The notes under the pieces are model-generated. The model had not been told where the DNA came from. It worked only from the letters and a program-made list of their open reading frames with translations, and searched no databases. The position numbers and the translations under genes are program-made. Positions 16,124 to 24,834 of a stretch of 64,000 nt of DNA are shown piece by piece; position 1 is the first letter of the stretch; every line of letters begins with the position of its first letter. The DNA is taken from assembly GCA_964548535.1 (NCBI GenBank), contig CAZJRQ010000008.1, positions 15,848-79,847 of the forward strand. The letters run 5' to 3'. The stretch comes from CAZJRQ01 sp964548535 (GTDB lineage: Bacteria > Bacillota > Clostridia > Oscillospirales > Ruminococcaceae).

Positions 16124-16333
16124 TTTTTATGCGTAAGGATTGGTTACGCATAAAAATCAGGCACTCTATACATTAGATAGAGTGGGGTTGGCAGATGTGC
16201 TTTTAAAGCACTTTGGGTTGGGTTTTCTTGGCTGATGCATTTATTGTATGCATCAGGTTATTTCTTTTTATCTGATACGAACATTGTTCGTATCAGGTTT
16301 TGATTGAAGGTTGTAAACATTGTTTACAACCTT
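16124..16333. repeat. Array of six consecutive perfect or near-perfect hairpins
   Basis: Stems, all different in sequence: 16124-16136/16144-16156 (13 pairs, closing the upstream gene like a terminator), 16162-16169/16177-16184 (8), 16197-16203/16205-16211 (7), 16232-16240/16248-16256 (9), 16272-16282/16286-16296 (11), 16307-16318/16322-16333 (12). Several share an ATT loop and are separated by GGTT or TTGGG spacers. No coding frame. It may be a structured RNA or a multi-terminator insulator. Confidence 0.72.
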
Positions 16334-16395
16334 TTGGGTGACACAGAAATACTCATAAAATTAGCACTCTAACGATAAATTAGACTGCTTTTTCT

Positions 16396-16462
16396 GCATT
16401 CAGGGCGATATTTCGGCGTTCAGGGAAAAAGTATTGCATTTTATTTCGATATAGTGTACAAT
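16396..16462 (+). promoter_or_regulatory. agrBAC promoter with LytTR-type direct repeats
   Basis: Direct repeats GCATTCAGGG (16396) and GCGTTCAGGG (16416), period 20; then TTGCAT (16434-16439), 17 bases, TACAAT (16457-16462). Two ~9-bp repeats about two helical turns apart before -35 are typical of AgrA/ComE-type regulators. Confidence 0.8.
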
Positions 16463-16498
16463 AAAGTAAAACAACATATAAAATATGGAAGGGATGAA

Positions 16499-17074
16499 AT
16501 GAATAAATTACTAAACCTTGTAGTAGACAAGCTGAGAAATAGTGGTTATGTAAATGATGATAATTACGAAATAGTGAGATACGGATTTGAACTTGTCGTG
16601 ATGAAAACAATTATATGTGTCGCAATGCTGATAATTGGATTGATTACAAAAAGCCTAATTGAACTTCTTGCATTTATGCTTGCTTATCAACCTTTGAGAA
16701 GTTATTGCGGAGGCTATCACGCTAAATCTCGAGTCGCTTGCATAATTTCTTCATTGCTAATGCTTAGTATGGTAATTTTCTTATCTAAAATAATATCAAA
16801 TTCGTATATTATATTAATTTCATTAATATTAATCCTCGTAAGTAGCATGATAATTTTTTTGCTTTCACCTATTGATACACCAACAAAGCCATTCGATGAT
16901 ATTGAAAAATCAGTGTTTGGGAAACGCTCACGAATTATTTTGATAATAGTATTGTTGGTTGCGATAGCAGTATATATTTTAAATTTGCATAACATCCTTT
17001 TTTCAATAACACTGGCGGTGAGCTGTGCATCGACGTTATTAATTATAGGGAAAATACAAAATTCATTACGGTAA
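16499..17074 (+). CDS. agrB: AgrB-type peptide-processing membrane protease
   Basis: Cuts and cyclises the AgrD precursor into a thiolactone signal peptide. The 191-residue protein has about six hydrophobic segments. The catalytic pair is present: His in LRSYCGGYHA and Cys seven residues later in KSRVAC. Start ATG 16499 follows GGAAGGG and gives a leader of about 30 bases from the promoter at 16434-16462; the longer frame would start inside the promoter. First gene of agrB-agrA-agrC. Its substrate genes lie separately at 19288 and 19613. Confidence 0.92.
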   Translation: MNKLLNLVVDKLRNSGYVNDDNYEIVRYGFELVVMKTIICVAMLIIGLITKSLIELLAFMLAYQPLRSYCGGYHAKSRVACIISSLLMLSMVIFLSKIISNSYIILISLILILVSSMIIFLLSPIDTPTKPFDDIEKSVFGKRSRIILIIVLLVAIAVYILNLHNILFSITLAVSCASTLLIIGKIQNSLR

Positions 17075-17091
17075 AAAAGGAGACTGATAAT

Positions 17092-17817
17092 ATGATTAAG
17101 ATTGCTGTTTGCGATGATGAAATAGATATAATCAAAGTGCTGTTGAGCATAATATCAAATTATCAGTCAGTAAAAGAGATAGAAATTGAAATGCATTCGT
17201 TTTCGTGTGGAGAAGAATTGTTAAAATGCGAAATATCATTTGATTTGATTTTTCTTGACATTGAAATGGGTGGGATTGATGGAATTGATACCGCTAAAAC
17301 GTTACGTCAAAGGGATAGAAAAGTAAAAATCGTCTATGTAACAAGTCATTCCGAATATTCGCTTAAAACCTATGCAGTTCATCCTTTTGATTATGCTGTT
17401 AAACCAGTTTCGGAAGGTAGGATAGTCGAAATTTTAGACGAATTCATTAAATATGCAATTGCAGATACAGAAGATGAACCTATGATTGAACTTAAAGCAA
17501 TTGACGGAACTTTGATGTTAGAATTAAAAGATATTTATGTTTTTGAATATATAGAAAACCGTCGAATTACCGTACATACAAAAGAAAAAGAGTTTGAAAT
17601 CAAAGGTGGAATAACTGAAATCTTGGAACTTCTTGATAAAAAATACTTTACAAGTCCGCACAGAAGCTTTATAATAAATATGGAATATGTGAAAAGTCTA
17701 AATGATTTCACGATTTTTATGACAAATGATGTTGAAATTCCAGTAGCACAGAAGAAACTAAGGGAATTCAAACATGAATTCAGTAGCTTTATGAAAAATT
17801 ATATAATACAAAGGTAG
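17092..17817 (+). CDS. agrA: LytTR response regulator AgrA
   Basis: A 241-residue activator. Receiver domain: CDDE at residues 7-10, phospho-acceptor Asp in FLDIEMGG near 55, and Lys in AVKPVS near 105. LytTR DNA-binding domain from about 135: LKDIYVFEYIENRRITVHT, FTSPHRSFIINMEYVKSL, IPVAQKKLREFK. ATG follows AAGGAG. Likely binds the 20-bp-period repeats before agrB and before the peptide genes at 19162. Confidence 0.93.
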   Translation: MIKIAVCDDEIDIIKVLLSIISNYQSVKEIEIEMHSFSCGEELLKCEISFDLIFLDIEMGGIDGIDTAKTLRQRDRKVKIVYVTSHSEYSLKTYAVHPFDYAVKPVSEGRIVEILDEFIKYAIADTEDEPMIELKAIDGTLMLELKDIYVFEYIENRRITVHTKEKEFEIKGGITEILELLDKKYFTSPHRSFIINMEYVKSLNDFTIFMTNDVEIPVAQKKLREFKHEFSSFMKNYIIQR

Positions 17818-17819
17818 TT

Positions 17820-19124
17820 ATGGAAATTTTATTACAATTAGCATCAGCAGTAGCTTTTTATGTATTTACTTTCGTTATGTTTGAAAAATTTTATCCTCGA
17901 AAAGAGGTTCGGCTTTCGACTAAAATACCATTAATCGCAGTAATAGCTGTAGGAATGGTTTTGATTGGATTCATTCATGAGCCGATTTTAAATTTTGTTT
18001 ATTCCTTAGCATCGATGATTTTATTGAATAAGGTGTTATACAAAACGAGTGGGAAAAGCTATATAATTTATGATGCAATACTTCTTTTTGCCATGCTTGC
18101 AATTGAAATGATTGCAGTTTCACTTCTTGCACTTACAATTAACAAAGAGTTAAATGAAATTTTAAATAATATTTGGTACACATCAGCGGCAACTGTGCTG
18201 AATTGGATATTATTTTTTATAGCATTTAGAGTATATCTTTTTGTTATTTCTGACAAACAGATTACAGAAATTAAAACACAGGAGTTCGTTTTTTTCGTTA
18301 TACTTGTCAGTGCTGAAATATTTTTTCTTCACTTCACAAATGATATTTTAACATTTTCAAAAGTCAAGTATGAGCTTACATTAATACTTTTGGCTTTTCT
18401 GGCACTAGATTTATATATCGCATATTTATTCTATGAAATATCGAAATCATATGAACTTCAAAAGAAACTTAATTTAACAACTCAACAATTGCAACTTCAA
18501 TTGAATGCATATAGGGATATGAACGAAAAATACGGTGCATCCCAAAGAATAATACATGATGTGAAGAAACATATCGTGTCGTTGGAGGGCTTGATTAATG
18601 ATAATAACATAGAAACTGCCCAAAAATATAAGAATTTACTTAATGTCGAACTTGACAAGCTAGTTCCCCAATTTAAGAGTGACAATCCGATTTTATCGGT
18701 AATTGTAAATAACAAATTGATGATTGCACAAGGTATGAAAGTTGATTTTGTTCTAAATATAGAATTCTCAGAGCTTGATTTCTTGTCAGAACTGGATATT
18801 ACGACTATATTTTCGAATATCCTTGATAATGCTTTTGAAGCTTGTGAGGAATTGCCAGAAAACAAGCGACGAATACGATTATCTGTGACACGGCACAACT
18901 ATTTTCTCGTAGCCAATGTAAAAAACACGTATAAGACTGTATCTGAGAATAAAAAGGGTAAATATAATAGTACAAAAGAAAATCATCAAGGTGTGGGGCT
19001 TTCTAATGTCGAAAGTGCTATTGAAAAATATGATGGAGTTTTTTGTTCTTATGCAAAAGAGGGGTTATTTCACAGTGAATTTACAATTCCTATTCCTATA
19101 GAAATGGTGTTTAAAAACAACTGA
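17820..19124 (+). CDS. agrC: AgrC-type GHKL sensor histidine kinase
   Basis: A 434-residue kinase. Six or seven hydrophobic segments in residues 1-205 form the peptide-sensing part. The kinase part has RIIHDVKKHIVSLEGL with the phospho-His near 241, the N box NILDNAFEACEELP and the G box HQGVGLSNVESAIEKYDG, as in AgrC/ComD-like kinases. Begins two bases after the agrA stop. The gene ends inside a terminator stem. It looks fully intact, unlike the peptide genes it would serve. Confidence 0.92.
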   Translation: MEILLQLASAVAFYVFTFVMFEKFYPRKEVRLSTKIPLIAVIAVGMVLIGFIHEPILNFVYSLASMILLNKVLYKTSGKSYIIYDAILLFAMLAIEMIAVSLLALTINKELNEILNNIWYTSAATVLNWILFFIAFRVYLFVISDKQITEIKTQEFVFFVILVSAEIFFLHFTNDILTFSKVKYELTLILLAFLALDLYIAYLFYEISKSYELQKKLNLTTQQLQLQLNAYRDMNEKYGASQRIIHDVKKHIVSLEGLINDNNIETAQKYKNLLNVELDKLVPQFKSDNPILSVIVNNKLMIAQGMKVDFVLNIEFSELDFLSELDITTIFSNILDNAFEACEELPENKRRIRLSVTRHNYFLVANVKNTYKTVSENKKGKYNSTKENHQGVGLSNVESAIEKYDGVFCSYAKEGLFHSEFTIPIPIEMVFKNN

Positions 19125-19151
19125 TTTTTTGAAAATCGGTTGTCTTTTTTT
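19117..19151 (+). terminator. Terminator of agrBAC
   Basis: Twelve-pair stem ACAACTGATTTT / AAAATCGGTTGT (one G-T) with a T run; the agrC stop codon lies in the left arm. Confidence 0.85.
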
Positions 19152-19161
19152 GTCTTTTTCG

Positions 19162-19228
19162 GCGTTTAGTGCAAATAGACGGCGTTTAATGCAAATCTAT
19201 TGACATTTTATTATGAATTAACTATGAT
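19162..19228 (+). promoter_or_regulatory. Second AgrA-type promoter, driving agrD-like genes and lipase
   Basis: Direct repeats GCGTTTAGTG (19162) and GCGTTTAATG (19182), period 20; TTGACA (19200-19205), 17 bases, TATGAT (19223-19228). The second repeat starts 18 bases before -35, exactly as at the agrB promoter (16416 to 16434). Confidence 0.8.
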
Positions 19229-19287
19229 AAAGGTAACATGGCAGGTGCAATTATGTTTGTCAAATTAATTTTAAGGAGGAGTTTTCA

Positions 19288-19443
19288 ATGAAAACGAAAA
19301 GAATGTCAATCAAGGAAAAAATTATGCAAGGTGTTGTTGCAAAATCTACAAAGGCTGCGGAGGAGAATGTCAATTTAGCTTGCGTTTAGTGGTTAAATCA
19401 GCCTGAGCCACCTAAGGCTGTTAAGAAGTTGAGGAGGTTTTAA
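19288..19443 (+). pseudogene. agrD: AgrD-like peptide precursor 1, interrupted by TAG at codon 34
   Basis: ATG follows AAGGAGGA. The frame reads a basic amphipathic leader (MKTKRMSIKEKIMQGVVAKS), then NLAC-V-(TAG)-W-L, then NQPEPPKAVKKLRRF and TAA. Cys32 begins a five-residue ring position, and QPExPK...KKLRRF is the conserved AgrD tail needed by AgrB. The TAG (19387-19389) falls inside the ring, third position. Without readthrough no ring or tail is made. A one-base change from TGG (Trp) would explain it. All other features are conserved, so the lesion is recent or tolerated. Recognition as AgrD is firm; whether it is dead is not known. Confidence 0.8.
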
Positions 19444-19612
19444 TACGTTTAATAAGAAATATCAATTCGTGTTGTTTTTGTACAAATTAATTATACCAAA
19501 TTCGGTTGGCTATTTCTATATTTTATAGTGATGATTTTGTCCCGCAAATCTCCATTCTATGCGGATTTGGGAGTTTTGCTCAGGGCTACGAAAAATTTAT
19601 GGAGGGATTGAA

Positions 19613-19759
19613 ATGAAAAAATAGAAATGTATCTTGAAAAGAACATTTTCAGTTCTATCTGCATCGACATTGGCAGTTACAACTTCATCTGTTGCAAGTG
19701 CTTGTCACTACTAGTTTGCACAACCAAAAGAACTCAGAAAAATCATGAACAAAGACTAA
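19613..19759 (+). pseudogene. AgrD-like peptide precursor 2 with TAG at codons 4 and 34
   Basis: ATG follows GGAGGG. Reads MKK-(TAG)-KCILKRTFSVLSAST..., a signal-peptide-like hydrophobic leader, then ASAC-H-Y-(TAG)-F-A-QPKELRKIMNKD and TAA. The Cys-to-QP distance equals that of the first precursor, so this is a second cyclic-peptide precursor with a different leader. TAG codons are at 19622-19624 and 19712-19714; the latter again lies in the ring. The rest of the frame is free of stops. Either it is a pseudogene or TAG is decoded here. Confidence 0.65.
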
Positions 19760-19795
19760 CAACTTGTTTTGTTCTGAAGAAATGGAGGAAAGGTT

Positions 19796-22700
19796 ATGAA
19801 ATTTATCAATTTATTTAAGCGCATAGTGGCTGGGATAAGTTGTGTGGCATTAGCCACTACTATGTTTACGGCTTTGCCAGCATTTGCTAACGAATCAAAC
19901 AATGACTACGAGTATTATGCAACTTTAGATCCAAACGGTGACGAATACCAAAGTTGGAAAACGGATGTAATTAGCACCTCAAAAAGAAGTGACATGCTGA
20001 GGAGTGTCCTTACAAACAACACGCTTATTTCTAATGAATATATTGAATTCAATACATCTAATATTGGGCTTTATACAATTGGAACAACTGGCGGTAATCC
20101 TAGCGTTGCATCTGATGACAACAAGAAAATGTTGTATGGACATCCCGGTGGAGGAACTTCCAAGACAACAATTAATGTAAATGGTGTAATTAGCCAGTTT
20201 ACAGCTTCAGACATAACATATGATGCTGTAAATTCAAAAAGTACGGCAAAGTCTACATATAACGGAATTGATGTAGCACAAGAACTTTCGATAATTGAGA
20301 ATTCTGCTACAGGTCGAGAAGATGTCGTTCAAATCAAGTATACTGTCAAAAATACAACAGACAGTTCTCAGGATGTTGGTTTACGTATCATGATGGATAC
20401 GATGCTTGGAAATAATGATGCTGCTCCTTTCAGAGTTAATGGGAAAAATATTACCACAGAAACAGAATATGTCGGACATTCCATACCTCAAATTTGGCAA
20501 GCATTTGATACCATTACAAATCCGGGTGTGGTGGCACAAGGAACCTTTTATAAATCTGGTGATTTAAAGCCAGACAAAGTACAGTTCACTAATTGGGGGC
20601 ATGTCACAAGTACACTTTGGAATTACATTACACAAAATGGATATACAAATGGAGATAGTGCTGTATCCATAACATGGAATGAAAATGTTCTTGCTAGTGG
20701 AGAAATCCGTGAATACGTAACATATTATGGATTAAGTGAACTTGAACAAGATTTAGTTCCTCCAATAGCATTAAGTGTATATGCAGATAATGTACTGGAA
20801 TACAAAAATGGTGAATACGGAAATATAAATATGTCTATTTATTTAGATAATATTGGCAACGTTGATGTAAGCAATGTTGTTTTGTCTGTATCGACTCCAA
20901 ATTATCTTGAATGTATAAGCAGCACAAGTTTTCCTTTAACATATTCCACTATGACATCAGGTAGCCAAAGAACAATAAATTTATCTTATAAGCTTAAATC
21001 AAACCTTTCTGTAGTTAATGATTTGGAGGATGAAATCAAAATTACTCTTACTTATCCAATTGACTCCACTAATAATGAGGTTAAGGAAATAACAAAAAAG
21101 ATTAAAATTCCAACTGTAAAAAAAGCAATAGTTATAGTGCCTGGAATTATGGGATCACAGCTGTTCAGAGAAAATGGAGACAGGTGCTGGGAGCCCTTCT
21201 GGGTTGATTCAGATATGAGTATAGATTGGGATGATAATAAAATAATTAATGCACTTATTGCAGGACGGTTGGCTAATGATTTTCTATACTTGAGTTGTGA
21301 TAAAAATGGTGACTCAGATGATCCTGTTTCTGTTGGAACACAATATTATGGTGCATTAGATTCCTATGAAAATTTGTATAAAAGACTGTTAAGTGAATCT
21401 TTTAGCGAAGACACAGATATTATTTTTTATGCTTTTGATTGGAGATTAGATTTGAATACACAAGTATCGAATCTTAATCAAAAGATAAAGGAATATGATG
21501 ATGTTAATTTTGTTGCCCATAGTATGGGTGGATTATTAGTTGATTGCTATGTCAATAAATATAATACAGAAAATATTTCAAAAGTTGTAACACTTGGTAC
21601 TCCATTTTGGGGAGCACCACTTGCAGGTAAAGTTCTTTTAAGTGGTAACTTGTCGGATGTGTTTGGCGATTCGAGTTTAGGTTATGCTGGACCATTTATT
21701 CAAAGTTTGACAAGGAATTTTACGAGTATGTATGAGTTGCTTCCAACCGAAGATTATGTGTTTTATGAAAGCTGGTTAAAAGAAAGAACCATAAACTATA
21801 CAGGAGCTTGGTGGGAATTTTGGAAATTTGATAATGTAGATATTCAGTTAAGTTTTGATGAGACCAATGATATTATTGCTGATATGTGCAATGAGAAGTT
21901 ATTGAATAAAGCATTAAGTCTACAAAATTCAATTAACAATAATAGCGGATATAATGGAATTGAAACAATTGCTTTTATTGGCAACAGTACGTCTGATACG
22001 TTTTCTTCTATGTCGTACGCTTATACAAGTGAAGGATTTATAACTGTACCTTCATATGTTAACACGACAAATGGTGATTCAATTGTACCATTGTTAAGCT
22101 CAAAACAGCGATTTTCTACTTTTAAAACATACGGTTATAGTCATATGAGTTTAGCTGAGAAAGATGATGTAATAGATGATGTAATATTGTTCATTAAAGA
22201 AGGAACGTCAGCAGTTTCAAATACTGATTCAAACAAAGCAAGAATAAAAGCTCAGAAAAGCGTAGCAGCTGTAGCAACTTTGCAAAATGTATTTAATACT
22301 CAGCTTGCTTTTAAGGGTAATATGAATATGCAAGCGATCAGTGAGGATAATGAATTTAATCTAATTCTCAGCAAAGTGGATGACAGTTGGCTCGGAATTT
22401 ACGATAACAGTAATGTATTCAAAATTGATAGAATGGGAAATCTGAACAATCAGGAAATGTATATTTGCACCTATTCGGATAACAAATACTCATATACCTT
22501 TGAATCGTTAGAAGATCAAAGTGTAGATTTTGTTTTCTCAGACGGAACAGATTCATTTGTTGTTTCAGGTATAGAAGTTTCCGAAGGTTCAATTATTATA
22601 GTTAATACTCAAAATAAAACTGTAAGTGTAAACGAAAATACCTATAGATTCAGAAATATAAACCCTATTACAATTGATGAGCAGGATGTTTCCTTAAAAT

Positions 22701-23134
22701 CCAAAAATATCTTTAATAACACAATTACAGACACAATTGCTACACGTATAAAATTGACAAATCTATCTGACAAGGATATTGATATTAATGATCTTGAGAT
22801 TGTTTATCTTTACGATAATGATGGAAATTCGGGAGAAGTTTTTGAGTGCGATTGGGCAGGTCTTGATAACACAACAATTAATAGCTCTGTAAATGGAACA
22901 ATTTCTTATGACGAGGAACTTGGCTATTCCAAAGTAACATTGAGTTTTAGCAAAGATGAGAATAGCATTATATCGGGAAATGCCGATTTGGATATTCACT
23001 TTAGAGTTCATACAAGTAACTGGGATAGTTATGATTTGTCCAATGATTACTCGCTAAACGGTAATGAATATACTGAAAACAGCAGAATTCTAATCTATTA
23101 TAATGGGATTTTGGTGACTGGAAATGCTGAATAA
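19796..23134 (+). CDS. Secreted LCAT-like lipase/acyltransferase with CBM3 module
   Basis: A 1112-residue exported protein. Signal peptide MKFINLFKRIVAG...LPAFA (cleavage near 31). Residues 32-430 are beta-rich. An alpha/beta hydrolase of lecithin:cholesterol acyltransferase type follows: oxyanion part VPGIMGSQLF near 447, FYAFDWRLD near 545, nucleophile AHSMGG near 576, TLGTPFWGAPLA near 598, acid NGDSIVP near 761 and base GYSHMSL near 782. Residues about 965-1112 form a family 3 cellulose-binding module (YLYDNDGNSGEVFECDWAG, SNWDSYDLSNDYSL, ILIYYNGILVTG). Likely a cell-surface or cellulose-bound esterase or lipase. It follows the two agrD-like genes and is likely induced by AgrA. Confidence 0.87.
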   Translation: MKFINLFKRIVAGISCVALATTMFTALPAFANESNNDYEYYATLDPNGDEYQSWKTDVISTSKRSDMLRSVLTNNTLISNEYIEFNTSNIGLYTIGTTGGNPSVASDDNKKMLYGHPGGGTSKTTINVNGVISQFTASDITYDAVNSKSTAKSTYNGIDVAQELSIIENSATGREDVVQIKYTVKNTTDSSQDVGLRIMMDTMLGNNDAAPFRVNGKNITTETEYVGHSIPQIWQAFDTITNPGVVAQGTFYKSGDLKPDKVQFTNWGHVTSTLWNYITQNGYTNGDSAVSITWNENVLASGEIREYVTYYGLSELEQDLVPPIALSVYADNVLEYKNGEYGNINMSIYLDNIGNVDVSNVVLSVSTPNYLECISSTSFPLTYSTMTSGSQRTINLSYKLKSNLSVVNDLEDEIKITLTYPIDSTNNEVKEITKKIKIPTVKKAIVIVPGIMGSQLFRENGDRCWEPFWVDSDMSIDWDDNKIINALIAGRLANDFLYLSCDKNGDSDDPVSVGTQYYGALDSYENLYKRLLSESFSEDTDIIFYAFDWRLDLNTQVSNLNQKIKEYDDVNFVAHSMGGLLVDCYVNKYNTENISKVVTLGTPFWGAPLAGKVLLSGNLSDVFGDSSLGYAGPFIQSLTRNFTSMYELLPTEDYVFYESWLKERTINYTGAWWEFWKFDNVDIQLSFDETNDIIADMCNEKLLNKALSLQNSINNNSGYNGIETIAFIGNSTSDTFSSMSYAYTSEGFITVPSYVNTTNGDSIVPLLSSKQRFSTFKTYGYSHMSLAEKDDVIDDVILFIKEGTSAVSNTDSNKARIKAQKSVAAVATLQNVFNTQLAFKGNMNMQAISEDNEFNLILSKVDDSWLGIYDNSNVFKIDRMGNLNNQEMYICTYSDNKYSYTFESLEDQSVDFVFSDGTDSFVVSGIEVSEGSIIIVNTQNKTVSVNENTYRFRNINPITIDEQDVSLKSKNIFNNTITDTIATRIKLTNLSDKDIDINDLEIVYLYDNDGNSGEVFECDWAGLDNTTINSSVNGTISYDEELGYSKVTLSFSKDENSIISGNADLDIHFRVHTSNWDSYDLSNDYSLNGNEYTENSRILIYYNGILVTGNAE

Positions 23135-24080
23135 ACTTTCTGCTAAGAAAAAGTGTTTTTTTGTTTTAGCAATTATAGTAATGGCAATTATTATTGCCGT
23201 TAATATAATGTCGAAAAAACTTATAGAGCAAAAAAATATACTCAGTAAATACGATTCGTATGCTGAAGTTATTGAGAACTATTCCTTTTTAATTGGTTGG
23301 AGGAATACTATAAAGTGTGAAGAAGTTAGACTTAACGATTATGAAAAAAATTATATTTTCAATCATAATTCTGACAATAATGATAAAATTATATTTCATT
23401 GTAGTTTATTCGGTGAGAATTATGAATTTGAACAGAAAGGTCTTTTTAAAAACATTAACACAGTAACTCCTTTTCCGGAGGGTGCATTGCCAGATTACTT
23501 TGAGACACATATGGAATTTAGGCATTATCTGAGTAGTAATAATTCAAAGGGTGTTTTTCTATCAGACGATACTTCTCATGAACAAATTGCATTATCATTT
23601 CAACAACCTATGAATTTTCATGAGATACAAGGGCTTCAAGAACAGTTGGATAAGGTTGATTATTCAATTAAGTTTTGTTGGGTTGATACATATTTATCAT
23701 CAGAAATTTTCGATGATTCTAAATTCGCTATGGGTATACCACCAGTCCAAACTGTCACTAACTATTCTTATTATGATGATTATAATCAGGTTTATGGTTT
23801 TATGCTTTATGATCATGATTATAGTGAAAAAAACGATTTTGATAATCCGTCATCAAAATTTATTGAAATTATTTCTGCTCAATATGATACTGAAGATAAT
23901 TTCATGACTAAACAAATTGGTAATATACATGATAATTTAGAGCAGAAGAACGAGCTAAATGTAGACAAAATAAAAATTATAGGAGTTGTCTTAGAAAAGA
24001 AGAATGGTAGTGCTTTTTCTTATGATGAAGCCAATAGTGTGCTCGAAGCCTATGATTTTATTAACTGTATACGTTCATGA
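23124..24080 (+). CDS. Membrane-anchored protein with Sigma_reg_C-like region
   Basis: A 318-residue protein overlapping the lipase gene by 11 bases, so probably co-translated. One N-terminal membrane helix (residues 11-30) and an extracytoplasmic domain. The segment EQIALSFQQPMNFHEIQGLQ...FCWVDTY resembles the C-terminal domain of sigma-factor regulator proteins, where WVDTY is typical. It may be a partner or immunity protein for the lipase, or a surface sensor. Identity of the domain is tentative. Confidence 0.6.
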   Translation: MLNKLSAKKKCFFVLAIIVMAIIIAVNIMSKKLIEQKNILSKYDSYAEVIENYSFLIGWRNTIKCEEVRLNDYEKNYIFNHNSDNNDKIIFHCSLFGENYEFEQKGLFKNINTVTPFPEGALPDYFETHMEFRHYLSSNNSKGVFLSDDTSHEQIALSFQQPMNFHEIQGLQEQLDKVDYSIKFCWVDTYLSSEIFDDSKFAMGIPPVQTVTNYSYYDDYNQVYGFMLYDHDYSEKNDFDNPSSKFIEIISAQYDTEDNFMTKQIGNIHDNLEQKNELNVDKIKIIGVVLEKKNGSAFSYDEANSVLEAYDFINCIRS

Positions 24081-24756
24081 CAAAATTCACCTGTCCAGTT
24101 GTCGCAAAGGAAATGACCAAAGATGTGACAGCGAAAATAATTCTAGGCGATGGTACAGAGGGTGCGGTTTATGCATATTCTGTCCGAGATTATGCGGATT
24201 ATGTTATTGCAAATAGTGCGGGCAATTACAGTGACGAAGCAATTACTTTGGTTAAGGCAATGCTAAACTACGGTGCATATTCGCAGAAGTATTTTGGATA
24301 TAACACAGAAGATCTTGCGAATGACGGTGTTGAATCTGACCTTTTGAACATCGCACTTTATAAGGATTATTCAAAGGCTATAAATAATGCTGATGGTTTA
24401 CCAGAGGGAATGGATTATTACGGAACATCACTTGTTCTTGAAAGTGGAACTGTGATTAGACATTATTTCACATATTCGGGAGTGATGGGAAGCGAGCAAT
24501 TATTCGCACAATATGGATTAATTCAAAAGGCAATTATTACTACAAACAAACTAATCCAATCGTCGCTGGAAATTATGGTGCTCCAGAAACAGTTGAAGTG
24601 TGGTACTGGAAAATCGAATACGGCGTGTTCTCTTACTGTCAAAGTGCTTTAGCTAGTGAGTCTTTGAGTGACGATTTGAAGAATGTTGTTTATGCTATGA
24701 TTGCGTATAATGATGTTGCGAATAACTATTCTAAACCTGAAAACCAAGAAAATTAA
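24077..24756 (+). pseudogene. C-terminal remnant of a large surface protein, frameshifted
   Basis: ATGA overlap with the previous gene. Reads KEMTKDVTAKIILGDGTEG...YSVRDYADYVIA, LVKAMLNYGAYSQKYFGYNTEDLAND, the C-terminal domain found in Ruminococcus-type LRR and dockerin surface proteins. A frameshift near 24530 breaks the frame; the other frame continues NYYYKQTNPIVAGNYG...WYWKIEYGVFSYCQSALAS to a TAA at 24754. The N-terminal bulk is missing. The 3' end overlaps the read-through end of the integrase frame on the other strand. Confidence 0.75.
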
Positions 24757-24766
24757 AAAATAGCAT

Positions 24767-24808
24767 AGCCACACCCTCTCGGTTTATCATGAGAGGGTGT
24801 GGCTTTTT
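24767..24808 (+). terminator. Terminator at right end of inner element
   Basis: Perfect 14-pair stem AGCCACACCCTCTC / GAGAGGGTGTGGCT followed by TTTTT. Confidence 0.9.
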
Positions 24809-24834
24809 CATCGAATATAAGCTACTCTGACCAG

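Noticed and set aside
16124..16333. CRISPR array
   Set aside because: The hairpins differ from each other in sequence and have no constant repeat or spacer length; no cas genes nearby.
19288..19759. TAG as a genome-wide sense codon
   Set aside because: Portal, protease, connector and other genes end at TAG at the expected place, so TAG still works as a stop in this genome.
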